Positions 35,859 to 45,023 of a stretch of DNA of 64,000 nt are shown piece after piece (position 1 is the first letter of the stretch; each line of letters begins with the position of its first letter). Location: positions 1 through 64,000 of the forward strand of contig JAEUQN010000006.1 of the NCBI GenBank assembly GCA_016789725.1, given 5' to 3'. The notes beneath the pieces are model-generated. The model was not told the DNA's origin. It searched no databases and worked only from the letters and a program-made list of their open reading frames with translations. The position numbers and the translations under genes are program-made. The DNA comes from Blastocatellia bacterium. Lineage in GTDB: Bacteria; Acidobacteriota; Blastocatellia; RBC074.

Positions 35859-38291
35859 ATGCAAACACTTTTCCAAGACCTGCGCTACGGCGCACGAATG
35901 TTACTGAAACAACCCGGCTTCACCCTGATTGCCATTGTCACGCTGGCACTGGGCATCGGCGCAAACACCGCGATTTTCAGCGTTGTGAATGGCGTGTTGC
36001 TCAAACCCTTGCCGTACCGCGCACCGGAGCAGTTGATTCGCGTGTTTGAAACCAGCCAGACGCAGCCCAAGTTCCCCATGGCGCAGGGCAACTTTCAGGA
36101 TTACCGCGCGCAAAACTCTACGCTCGCGGGGCTTGCGCTGTACACGCGACGCGATCAGGAATTGTCGCAGGATGGGAAGCCAGAGCAGTTAGCGGCGCTG
36201 GGCATCACTGCCGGGTACTTTGAAGTGCTGGGTGTCCAGCCGCTGCTGGGACGCGAGTTTCGCCGCGAAGATGAATTGCCGGAAAGCAGTCCGGGCGTCA
36301 TTCTCAGCCACGCGCTGTGGCAACGCCGGTTCAATAGCGATGCGGGCATCATCGGCAAAACGGTGATCTTGTCGGGGCGACAATTCACCATCATCGGCGT
36401 GATGCCAGCGGGCGTACAGCACGTCGGTGGCGATTACCGCTCGATGCCACACGGCGAAACGGTGGACGTGTGGGGGCCGCTGCAAATGCCCGCACAAGCC
36501 GGACGCGGCGGGCATTTTTGCAACGCTATCGGACGGCTGAAACCGGGCGTTTCGGTGGCGCAGGCGCAGGCCGATTTGAATGTGATTGCGGAGCGCAACG
36601 CCCAGCAATTCCCCAACACGAATCGGCCCTGGCGCGTTACGGTCAAATCGCTGCACGAAGAAATTGTCGGGCGTTCGCAAACGATGTTGTTGGTCTTGCT
36701 GGGCGCGGTGTTCTTCGTGTTGCTGATCGCGTGCGTCAACGTAGCGAACCTGTTGCTGGCGCGGGCGACCGTGCGTGAACGCGAAATCGCCGTGCGCACG
36801 GCGGTCGGGGCAGGACGTGGACGCATCGTGCGGCAATTGCTGACGGAAAGTGTGTTGCTTGCCTTGCTGAGCAGTGGCGTAGGCATTTTGCTGGCGCAAT
36901 GGGCGCTTGCTGGACTCAGTACGTTAGGGCCGGAACAATTGCCACGATTGCAGGCCGTCAGCATTGATGGACGAATTCTGCTCTTCACCTTGGGGCTGAC
37001 GATTGTGACAGGCATCCTGTTTGGCCTCGCGCCTGCGCTCCAAGCCGGGAACGTGAATCTGAACGAACTGCTGAAAGAAGGCGGGCGCAGCGGCGTCGGT
37101 CAGCGGCAACGTCGTTTGCGCGATGGATTGGTCGTCGTCGAAGTCGCATTGGCGTTGGTGTTACTCGTTGGTGCAGGCTTGCTCATCCGCAGTTTCTGGA
37201 AGCTGCAAGGAGCCGATCCGGGCTTCAATCCAGAGCGTGTCTTGACGGCCAGTCTGTCGCTACCCAATACGCGGTACGCCGATGCGCCGAAGGTCGTGGC
37301 CTTTCAGCAACAATTGCTCGAACGAGTGACAGCGTTGCCCGGCGTGCAATCCGCTGGATTCACGTCTGACCTGCCGTGGACGGGATACGACGAAAATGCC
37401 GGGTTCAATATCGAAGGTAAAACTTTCCCGCCGAACGATGGGCCGGGCGGGCGCTATCATTACGTCTCGCCCGATTATTTCCGCACCATCGGCGTGCCGC
37501 TGATTGCTGGACGGTTTACCAACAACACCGATGGGCAAGATGCGCCGCGCGCCATCCTGATTAACAAGGCGATGGCCGAACTGTATTGGCCGGGCGAAAG
37601 CGCCGTTGGCAAACGCATCACCTTCAACAATCAGCCCAAAAGCGATAAAGACTGGTTCAATGTGGCAGGCGTCGTGGGTGACGTAAAAGACTTCCCGCAT
37701 TCGGCTGCCGCTGTGCCCGCTTTTTATTGGGCAATGGCGCAGCAAACCACGCGGCAAATGATCCTCGCCGTGCGCACCACCGCCGATCCGCTCAGCTTGG
37801 TCGAAGCCATTCGCAACGAAGTCCGCGCGCTCGATAAAGATTTGCCGCTGTCCGAAATCAAACCGCTCGAAACCGTTGCCGCAACCGCGCTCGCCAGTCA
37901 ACGCTTCACGCTCTGGCTGGTCGGCTTTTTTGCAGGCACTGCGTTGCTGCTGGCGGCGCTCGGCATCTACAGCGTGCTTTCCTATCTCGTCGCGCAACGC
38001 ACACAAGAAATCGGTGTGCGGATGGCACTAGGCGCGCAGTTCGGCGATGTTCTGAAGCTCGTTATTCGCCAGGGCATGTCGTTGGTTTTGATCGGCGTCA
38101 CCTTTGGTTTGGTCGCGGCGTTCGCCCTGACGCGGCTGATGAAAGGCTTGTTGTATCAGGTCAGCGCGACTGACCCACTGACCTTTGTTGCCATTGGCTT
38201 GTTGTTGATGCTCGTGGCGCTTATCGCCTGCTGGCTTCCGGCGCGGCGCGCGACGACGGTGGATCCGATGATTGCGTTACGTTGTGAGTAG
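35859..38291 (+). CDS. ADOP-family permease (copy 7)
   Basis: An 810-residue plain ADOP starting [21 protein letters not shown], with FtsX blocks [17 protein letters not shown] and [17 protein letters not shown], ending [17 protein letters not shown] precedes the ATG at 35859; longer in-frame starts would begin inside the repeat and mobile element. It is second in the four-ADOP run. The upstream spacer of about 235 bp is the longest in the run because of the inserted element, which might affect read-through from copy 6. Confidence 0.93.
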   Translation: MQTLFQDLRYGARMLLKQPGFTLIAIVTLALGIGANTAIFSVVNGVLLKPLPYRAPEQLIRVFETSQTQPKFPMAQGNFQDYRAQNSTLAGLALYTRRDQELSQDGKPEQLAALGITAGYFEVLGVQPLLGREFRREDELPESSPGVILSHALWQRRFNSDAGIIGKTVILSGRQFTIIGVMPAGVQHVGGDYRSMPHGETVDVWGPLQMPAQAGRGGHFCNAIGRLKPGVSVAQAQADLNVIAERNAQQFPNTNRPWRVTVKSLHEEIVGRSQTMLLVLLGAVFFVLLIACVNVANLLLARATVREREIAVRTAVGAGRGRIVRQLLTESVLLALLSSGVGILLAQWALAGLSTLGPEQLPRLQAVSIDGRILLFTLGLTIVTGILFGLAPALQAGNVNLNELLKEGGRSGVGQRQRRLRDGLVVVEVALALVLLVGAGLLIRSFWKLQGADPGFNPERVLTASLSLPNTRYADAPKVVAFQQQLLERVTALPGVQSAGFTSDLPWTGYDENAGFNIEGKTFPPNDGPGGRYHYVSPDYFRTIGVPLIAGRFTNNTDGQDAPRAILINKAMAELYWPGESAVGKRITFNNQPKSDKDWFNVAGVVGDVKDFPHSAAAVPAFYWAMAQQTTRQMILAVRTTADPLSLVEAIRNEVRALDKDLPLSEIKPLETVAATALASQRFTLWLVGFFAGTALLLAALGIYSVLSYLVAQRTQEIGVRMALGAQFGDVLKLVIRQGMSLVLIGVTFGLVAAFALTRLMKGLLYQVSATDPLTFVAIGLLLMLVALIACWLPARRATTVDPMIALRCE

Positions 38292-38393
38292 ACGGTGGTC
38301 AGTAGACGGTAGTCAGTAGACGGTAGTCAGTAGACGGTAGTCAGTAGCCTTCGGTTTTCTACTACCGTCTACTGTCTACCGCCTACCGTCTAC
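38288..38393 (+). repeat. GTAGAC-type hairpin repeat between copies 7 and 8 (four units)
   Basis: Four tandem 14-bp units (first GTAGACGGTGGTCA, then three GTAGACGGTAGTCA) plus GTAG at 38288-38347, a CCTTCGGTTTT loop, then the right arm 38359-38393 made of CTAC/CCGTCTAC units complementary to the left. The first unit contains the stop codon of copy 7. Confidence 0.85.
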
Positions 38394-38408
38394 TCTTGAG
38401 GAGAACTT

Positions 38409-40844
38409 ATGCAAACCCTACTACAAGACCTGCGCTACGGCGCGCGAATGTTGCTCAAACAACCGGGCTTCACGTTGATTGCGATTGTCACGTTAGCACT
38501 TGGCATTGGCGCGAACACCGCGATTTTTAGTGTTGTGAATGCAGTGTTGCTCGAACCGCTGCCGTACAAAGATGCGGACAATCTGGTAATGGTGTGGGAG
38601 AACCAAAAACGGCGCGGGCCGGATCAGCGCAACGTGGTGAATCCGGCAAACTTCATGGATTGGAAAGAACAAAACAATGTCTTCAGCGAGATGGCCGCGT
38701 TCATTGATGTCAGCACGATTCTGACGAACGATGGCGAGCCGGAAGAATTGCCTGCACAATTGGCGTCGCCGAATTTGTTCGCGCTGCTCGGCGTCGAAGC
38801 GATTCGCGGACGTGCGCTGAATGCGGACGATGGCAAACCGGACGCGCCGCGCGTGGTCGTGTTGAGTTACGGTTTGTGGCAACGGCGCTTTGGCGGCGAT
38901 CCGAACATCATCGGGCGCAAACTGATTCTCAATCGCAATGAAAACACTGTCGTCGGCGTGATGCCTGCGGGGTTCCAATGGCACATTCGCCAGAATTCAT
39001 TGAGCGGCAGAGTCGCGGACGTTTGGACGCCGTATGTCATCACGAATGAAATGCGGCGGCGCGGCGGACGGTTTCTATCAACTGTGGCACGGCTCAAACC
39101 GGGTGTGACATTTGAGCAGGCGAAAGCGGAAATGACTGGGCTGGGTGCGCGAATGGAACAACAGTTCAAAGAAAACGCGAATTGGGGCGTCAACGTCGTG
39201 CCGCTGCGCACACAGCTTGTCGGCGAGATTCGTTTGGCGCTGTGGATATTGCTCGGCGCGGTCGCGTTCGTGTTGTTGATTGCGTGCGCGAACGTAGCGA
39301 ATTTATTGCTCGCGCGCGCTTCCGCACGGCAAAAAGAAATTGCCGTGCGCGCCGCATTGGGCGCAAGTCGCGGAACCATCGTGCGGCAATTGTTGACCGA
39401 AAGCGTATTGCTCTCCGTGCTGGGCGGACTGGCCGGACTCGTGCTGGCGTGGTGGGGAACGGAAACCTTGATTCGTTTGAGTCCGCCGGAACTCGCCGAT
39501 TTGCAAGCCGTCAAAATCAGCGCGCCTGTACTGTTGTTCACGTTTGGCGTCGCAATGCTGACGGGCATCATTTTCGGCCTCGTCCCCGCGTTTGAAGCCG
39601 CGCGTGTGGATTTGAATGAAACGCTGAAAGAAGGTGGCAAGAACCCCGGCAGCACATCGCGCAGTCATCGCTTGCGCAATGTCTTCGTCGTCGCCGAAGT
39701 TGCGTTGGCATTGGTGCTGTTGATCGGCGCGGGCTTGTTGATTCGCAGCTTCGCACGTTTGCAAGCGGTTGATCCCGGCTTCAATGCGAGCAACCTGTTG
39801 ACGATGCGCGTTTCGTTGCCGGGGCGCAAATATGATAACGATGAAAAGCGATTGACGTTCTTTCGCCAGGCATTAGAGCGGATGCAAACGCTGCCCGGTG
39901 TTGAATCTGTCGGCGCGGTCAGCTTTTTGCCGTTCGCCGGGCCGGGCGCAGGCACCGGCGTTGAAGTGGAAGGCCGTCCGAAATTGCCGCCGGGACAAGG
40001 ATTGACGACAGGCGTCGTGGTGACTGATTTGAATTACTTCCGCACGATGCAAATTCCGCTCAAGCGCGGGCGTTTGTATACCGAACAGGAAGCGACCGAA
40101 ATGCGTCACGTTGTCGTCATCAACGAAGCGTTTGCCAACAAACATTTCCCGAACGAAGAACCGCTTGGCAAACGCGTGACGATTGCGATGAAAAACGAAA
40201 ACCTTCCGTGCGAAATCATTGGCATCGTCGCTGACTCGAAATTTACAACGCTCGACAGCCCCGTCGAACCGATGTCGTATTGGCCGCATCCTGAACTGGC
40301 TTATTCCGGGATGACGCTGGTGCTGCGCACAAAAGGCGACGCCGCGAGTATGGCCAACCCGGCGCGTGAAGCGATTCGCGCGCTTGACAGCGAACAACCC
40401 GTGTCCGACGTGCGCACGATGGAAAGTTTGCTGGCAAAATCGGTGAGCCGCGCACGCTTCAATACACTCTTGCTGGCGGTCTTCGCGCTCGTCGCCTTGT
40501 TGCTCGCGGGCGTCGGCATTTACGGCGTGATGGCTTATTCCGTATCGCAACGCACGCACGAACTCGGCATTCGGATGGCGCTTGGTGCGCGGCAAAACGA
40601 TGTGCTCCAACTCGTGTTGCGACAAGGCATGAAGCTGTCATTGCTCGGCGTGGCGATTGGCTTGGGCGCAGCGTTTGGCCTGACGCGCTTGCTGACGACA
40701 TTGTTGTTCGGCGTGCAGGCAACTGACCCGGTGACGTTCGCAGGAATCGCACTGTTGCTGACGGGCATTGCCTTGCTGGCGTGTTATCTGCCCGCACGAC
40801 GCGCGACGAAGGTTGATCCGATGATTGCGTTACGTTGTGAGTAG
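38409..40844 (+). CDS. ADOP-family permease (copy 8)
   Basis: An 811-residue plain ADOP with start [21 protein letters not shown] and the standard two-domain, two-FtsX-block layout ([34 protein letters not shown]), ending [18 protein letters not shown] precedes the ATG. The first 44 bases of the gene are identical to those of copy 9, within a 151-bp identical block that includes the upstream repeat, while the rest of the two genes differs clearly. This points to local exchange of the spacer and gene start. Third in the four-ADOP run. Confidence 0.93.
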   Translation: MQTLLQDLRYGARMLLKQPGFTLIAIVTLALGIGANTAIFSVVNAVLLEPLPYKDADNLVMVWENQKRRGPDQRNVVNPANFMDWKEQNNVFSEMAAFIDVSTILTNDGEPEELPAQLASPNLFALLGVEAIRGRALNADDGKPDAPRVVVLSYGLWQRRFGGDPNIIGRKLILNRNENTVVGVMPAGFQWHIRQNSLSGRVADVWTPYVITNEMRRRGGRFLSTVARLKPGVTFEQAKAEMTGLGARMEQQFKENANWGVNVVPLRTQLVGEIRLALWILLGAVAFVLLIACANVANLLLARASARQKEIAVRAALGASRGTIVRQLLTESVLLSVLGGLAGLVLAWWGTETLIRLSPPELADLQAVKISAPVLLFTFGVAMLTGIIFGLVPAFEAARVDLNETLKEGGKNPGSTSRSHRLRNVFVVAEVALALVLLIGAGLLIRSFARLQAVDPGFNASNLLTMRVSLPGRKYDNDEKRLTFFRQALERMQTLPGVESVGAVSFLPFAGPGAGTGVEVEGRPKLPPGQGLTTGVVVTDLNYFRTMQIPLKRGRLYTEQEATEMRHVVVINEAFANKHFPNEEPLGKRVTIAMKNENLPCEIIGIVADSKFTTLDSPVEPMSYWPHPELAYSGMTLVLRTKGDAASMANPAREAIRALDSEQPVSDVRTMESLLAKSVSRARFNTLLLAVFALVALLLAGVGIYGVMAYSVSQRTHELGIRMALGARQNDVLQLVLRQGMKLSLLGVAIGLGAAFGLTRLLTTLLFGVQATDPVTFAGIALLLTGIALLACYLPARRATKVDPMIALRCE

Positions 40845-40932
40845 ACGGTAGTCAGTAGACGGTAGTCAGTAGACGGTAGTCAGTAGCCTTCGGTTTTCTA
40901 CTACCGTCTACTGTCTACCGCCTACCGTCTAC
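40841..40932 (+). repeat. GTAGAC-type hairpin repeat between copies 8 and 9 (three units)
   Basis: Three units of GTAGACGGTAGTCA plus GTAG at 40841-40886, then the TTCGG-containing loop and the right arm 40898-40932. From 40841 to 40991 it is identical to 38302-38452. It has one unit fewer than the spacer after copy 7. Confidence 0.85.
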
Positions 40933-40947
40933 TCTTGAGGAGAACTT

Positions 40948-43344
40948 ATGCAAACCCTACTACAAGACCTGCGCTACGGCGCGCGAATGTTATTCAAGCA
41001 ACCGGGCTTCACTTTGATTGCCGTGTTGACGCTGGCGCTGGGCATCGGCGCGAACACAGCGATTTTCAGTGTCATCAATTCCGTCTTACTGAAGGCGCTG
41101 CCATATCCGAATCCTGAGCAGGTTGTCAGCGTTTGGGAAACCGTGCCGAATGGTTCGCGCAATGGCGTGTCAGCAGGCTCGTACAAAGATTGGCGCGCCA
41201 ACAGCAACCAGTTTGCGCACCTCGCCTTGCTCACAGTCATTCGTAGCAATCTGACGGGCGGTGGCGTGCCAGAGCATTTAGAAGGTTTGCAAGTCACGAC
41301 GGAATATCTGTCGGTGCTGGGGCTGCAACCGCTGCTGGGACGAGGCTTCCTGCCCGGCGAAGATGCGAAGGGCGGCAACAATCAAGTCGTGTTGCTGGCG
41401 CATGCGCTCTGGCAACGCCGCTTCGGCGCTGACCCGAAAATCATCGGGCAAACAGTTACGCTGAATCAGTTGTCGTACACGGTCATCGGCGTATTGCCGC
41501 CGAATGCCTTGGCGCGCGCCGAGCAGTCATTTCTGATCCCGTTCATCGTGGATGTGGATTCGGACACGGTGCGCTGGAATCGCGGCTATCACTGTTGCGG
41601 CGTGATTGGGCGGCTGGCGGCGGGCGTGACGCCGACACAGGCGCAAGCCGAACTGCGCGGCATCAAGCAACAACTCAATGCCGAATATCCGAACTACAAA
41701 AAAGACTGGAGCATGGAGGTCACATCGCTGCAAAAGGATATGACCGGCGATATGCGTCCGACGCTGCTGGTGTTGCTGGCGACCGTCGGGTTGGTGTTGC
41801 TGATTGCCTGCGCGAATGTTTCCAACCTGCTGCTGGCACGCGGCAACGCCCGCGCACGTGAGATGGCGATTCGCAGCGCGATGGGCGCAAGCAGCATTCG
41901 CATTGTGCGGCAATTGCTGATCGAAAGTTTGATGCTCGCCTTGCTCGGTTGCGGATTGGGATTATTGATCGCCGCGTTTGGCGTCGAATTGTTGGCGAGT
42001 TTGCTGACCGGGATGGTTCCGCAACTTCTGAAGCCGGAATTAGACCAAACGGTGCTGGTGTTTTCGATTGCGACGGCGTGCGGCTGTGGTTTGATGTTCG
42101 GCTTGTGGCCTGCGTTGCGTGCCAGCCGCCCCGACTTGAGCTACGTGCTGAAAGAATCCGAACGCGGCGCACACTCCGTCGCGCGGCGGCGTTCGCAATC
42201 GGCTTTGATTATCGCGGAATTCGCCTTCACGTTGGTGTTGTTGATCGGGGCGGGTTTGTTCCTGCGCAGTTTCGTGCGCTTGTTGCAAACGGACACGGGC
42301 TTCAAGCCGCAACAAGCAATGGCCTTTGATCTCTCGTTCGCCAAATCGAAATACCCACAAGCCGAGGAACAAACGCGCTTCCTGCAAGAATTGAATGAGC
42401 GCCTTGCCGCCTTGCCCGGTGTCACAGCCGTCGGCGGGATCACCAATTTGCCGCTGAGCAATCGTGACAACGGTAATCCGCTGCAGCGTGTCGGCAAGCC
42501 TGACAATCCGTATGTCGTAGGCGATATGTTCGTCAGCGGCGATTACTTTGCCGCGATGGGCATTCAGCTTCAGCGAGGCCGCGTCATTACGGCAGCCGAC
42601 AATCAACCCAATGCGCCGCGCGTGCTGGTGATTGATGCGACCGTCGCGCAAGCCTTGTTCCCCAACGAAGACCCGCTCGGTCAACAAATCAGCTTGCGTG
42701 GCAACCCCTGGGAGGTCGTCGGCGTCGTCGCTCCGGTGCGACATCAGGCCATCAACCTGAATCCTCGCCCGCGTGTGTACGGCGCGCGTATGCAGGCATC
42801 GTACCCGATTTCCAGTATGGTGGTGCGCTCCGCCTTGCCGCCCGCGACGTTAATGGAAACCGTGCGCAAGACGATTCTCGCCACCGATCCCGATCAGCCG
42901 ATAGCGAACGTGCGCACGCTGGAAGAAGCCGTCAACGCTTCGCTGTCGCAACAACGCGCGACCCTGATTTTATTGGGACTGTTCGCCTTCGTCGCTATCA
43001 GTCTGGCTTGTATCGGCATCTACGGCGTGATGTCGTACGCTGTCAGCCAACGTGCGCGCGAGCTTGGCATTCGCACGGCGCTCGGCGCTTCGAGCGGCGA
43101 CATCATGCGGTTGGTATTGCGCAGCGGCATGAAACTCTCTGTGCTCGGCATCGGCGTCGGTTTCGTGGCCGCGTTCCTGCTGGCGCGATTGGTCGAGAAA
43201 TTGTTGTTCGAGGTCAAAAGCTATGACCCGTTGGTGTTCCTCGGTTCAGTCGTGCTACTCGCCATCGTCGCGGCGCTGTCCATTTCCGTTCCCGCACGGC
43301 GGGCGACGAAGGTTGATCCGATGATTGCGCTGCGATATGAATGA
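40948..43344 (+). CDS. ADOP-family permease (copy 9)
   Basis: A 798-residue plain ADOP starting [21 protein letters not shown], with FtsX blocks [17 protein letters not shown] and [19 protein letters not shown], ending [10 protein letters not shown]. It is slightly shorter than its neighbours and its core is the most divergent of the run ([14 protein letters not shown] instead of RQKEIAVRAALG). GAGGAGAA precedes the ATG. It is the last ADOP of the four-gene run; the acetamidase-like gene starts 34 nt after its stop and may be co-transcribed. Confidence 0.93.
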   Translation: MQTLLQDLRYGARMLFKQPGFTLIAVLTLALGIGANTAIFSVINSVLLKALPYPNPEQVVSVWETVPNGSRNGVSAGSYKDWRANSNQFAHLALLTVIRSNLTGGGVPEHLEGLQVTTEYLSVLGLQPLLGRGFLPGEDAKGGNNQVVLLAHALWQRRFGADPKIIGQTVTLNQLSYTVIGVLPPNALARAEQSFLIPFIVDVDSDTVRWNRGYHCCGVIGRLAAGVTPTQAQAELRGIKQQLNAEYPNYKKDWSMEVTSLQKDMTGDMRPTLLVLLATVGLVLLIACANVSNLLLARGNARAREMAIRSAMGASSIRIVRQLLIESLMLALLGCGLGLLIAAFGVELLASLLTGMVPQLLKPELDQTVLVFSIATACGCGLMFGLWPALRASRPDLSYVLKESERGAHSVARRRSQSALIIAEFAFTLVLLIGAGLFLRSFVRLLQTDTGFKPQQAMAFDLSFAKSKYPQAEEQTRFLQELNERLAALPGVTAVGGITNLPLSNRDNGNPLQRVGKPDNPYVVGDMFVSGDYFAAMGIQLQRGRVITAADNQPNAPRVLVIDATVAQALFPNEDPLGQQISLRGNPWEVVGVVAPVRHQAINLNPRPRVYGARMQASYPISSMVVRSALPPATLMETVRKTILATDPDQPIANVRTLEEAVNASLSQQRATLILLGLFAFVAISLACIGIYGVMSYAVSQRARELGIRTALGASSGDIMRLVLRSGMKLSVLGIGVGFVAAFLLARLVEKLLFEVKSYDPLVFLGSVVLLAIVAALSISVPARRATKVDPMIALRYE

Positions 43345-43378
43345 CCTGCGCGTTTTCCTTTTGACGAAAGACAAACTT

Positions 43379-44656
43379 ATGAAGCCTTTTCTGACTTTGG
43401 CCCTGCTCTGCAGTTTTTGCATTTCTGTCGCTGCACAAAACAATCTTTCCGGCGCGTGGATTTTGACGGAACAGTTTCCCACCGAAACCCACACCCACCG
43501 CATGACGTTGGAATTCAATGGCGACAAACTTACGGGACAATCCGGCGTAGACAAAATCGAAGGCACTTTCATCAATGGCGCAATCACGATGAATTGGCTA
43601 TCTCCGAATGGGCAAGTGAGTTCGACCTTCACGGGAAAAGTAGAAGGCGAAACGCTCAAAGGCGAAGGCCAATACCTCGGCATCAAGTTCCAATGGAGCG
43701 CACGGCGTCCTGCGACCAAACCCGCTGCACCTCGCACGCACACGTTCATACCAACCGAATTTCATCGCACGTTTTCCTACGCGATTCCGCCTGCCATGCG
43801 TATCTTTCCCGGCGACACCGTCAAAACCACCAGCATAGACGCGGGCGGCAATGATGAAAATTCCGTGCGCCGCTCAATGGGCGGCAATCCCTTGACTGGC
43901 CCGTTTTTTATCGAAGGCGCATTGCCGGGCGATACGCTCGTTATCAAGTTGAATCGCATCCGCACCAATCGGGATTGGGCGATGAGCGGGCAATCCGTCG
44001 TCGGCAACGCGCTCGCGCCGGGTTATTTGATGAATCTGAAACGCGCGCAGAATTTCAGCAGCCGTTGGAAGATTGATGCGACAAAAGGCATCGCGTTTCT
44101 GGAAAACCCCACTGATCCCTTGAAGAGCTTTACCGTTCCATTGCAGCCGATGCTCGGTTGTGTCGGCGTCGCCCCGCCAGGCCGCGATGTCGTCCGCACT
44201 GGCGATTCCGGCGTCTTCGGCGGCAATATGGATTACAACCAATTGCGCGAAGGCACGACCGTGTATTTGCCCGTATTTCAGGACGGAGCCTTGTTGTTTA
44301 TGGGCGACGGCCACGCGGCACAAGGCGATGGCGAATTGACGGGCGACGCGCTGGAAACTTCGATGGAGTTTGAATTCACCGTAGACGTAATCCCCGAAAA
44401 ATCCATCGGCGGCCCGCGCGCAGAAAACAACGATTATGTAATGGCCATTGGCATCGGCGGCTCACTCGATCAAGCTTTGCAACGCGCAACAACCGACATG
44501 GCGCGTTGGTTGGAGAACGATTACAAGCTGAATTCAACGGAGGCGGCAATGGTGATGGGCTTTGCGGTGAAATATGACGTGGCGGATTTGGTGGGGACAC
44601 AGGTCAGTATTGTGGCGAAGATACCGAAAACGGTGTTGGCGCAATTGAAGCGATAG
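43379..44656 (+). CDS. secreted acetamidase/formamidase-family protein with N-terminal beta domain
   Basis: A 425-residue exported protein. A signal peptide (MKPFLTLALLCSFCISVAAQ) is followed by a beta-rich domain at about 20-110 (NLSGAWILTEQFP ... MTLEFNGDKLTGQSG ... TGKVEGETLKGEG). The rest belongs to the FmdA/AmdA fold: GPFFIEGALPGDTLVIKLNRI, QPMLGCVGVAP, NMDYNQLREGTTVYLPVF and MGDGHAAQGDGELTGDALETS. The family hydrolyses short amides to acid and ammonia; the substrate here is unknown. Cytoplasmic relatives lack the leader and the beta domain. The ATG at 43379 is chosen for the signal peptide although the Shine-Dalgarno is weak. Confidence 0.87.
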   Translation: MKPFLTLALLCSFCISVAAQNNLSGAWILTEQFPTETHTHRMTLEFNGDKLTGQSGVDKIEGTFINGAITMNWLSPNGQVSSTFTGKVEGETLKGEGQYLGIKFQWSARRPATKPAAPRTHTFIPTEFHRTFSYAIPPAMRIFPGDTVKTTSIDAGGNDENSVRRSMGGNPLTGPFFIEGALPGDTLVIKLNRIRTNRDWAMSGQSVVGNALAPGYLMNLKRAQNFSSRWKIDATKGIAFLENPTDPLKSFTVPLQPMLGCVGVAPPGRDVVRTGDSGVFGGNMDYNQLREGTTVYLPVFQDGALLFMGDGHAAQGDGELTGDALETSMEFEFTVDVIPEKSIGGPRAENNDYVMAIGIGGSLDQALQRATTDMARWLENDYKLNSTEAAMVMGFAVKYDVADLVGTQVSIVAKIPKTVLAQLKR

Positions 44657-45023
44657 TTTTTACTAAGAAGGGGTTATCGATAACTTTCTTCAAGCTTGTA
44701 TGTAAGACGTCTAGCAGCGGGCCACCCTGCTTAGATGTAAATGTTCAGGATTTTCCTGATTCTGACCGGTCGAAAATGATCCTAGAACCGAACACGTAGC
44801 TTGATACCATTAAAACTATCCGTATCAGCAAGAACTCTTCACTGACCATCACGAATTGCAGGTCGGAGATTTACTGGAATACCAAGATGAGAAGTCAGCC
44901 ACGTAACACGGCCTCGGCACAATTCGGCAAGCATTAGTGAAGGAAGGCATGTTAATTGTAAGTGCAGCGACAAAAAACTTCAGGCCACGATATTGAAGCG
45001 TTGAATCTGAGCTGGCCGGAAAG
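44657..45023. other. 367-bp non-coding stretch with a possible decayed reading frame
   Basis: No intact gene. On the plus strand, 44814-44996 reads NYPYQQELFTDHHELQVGDL, then LEYQDEKSAT, a TAA at 44904-44906, and HGLGTIRQALVKEGMLIVSA and a tail. This looks protein-like but has one internal stop and no start, so it may be a gene relic. It is not recognised. The stretch looks AT-richer than its surroundings. Confidence 0.3.

Noticed and set aside
38288-38393. Tandem GTAGACGGTAGTCA repeats as a CRISPR array
   Set aside because: The units are contiguous with no spacers, are only 14 bp, and no cas genes are present.
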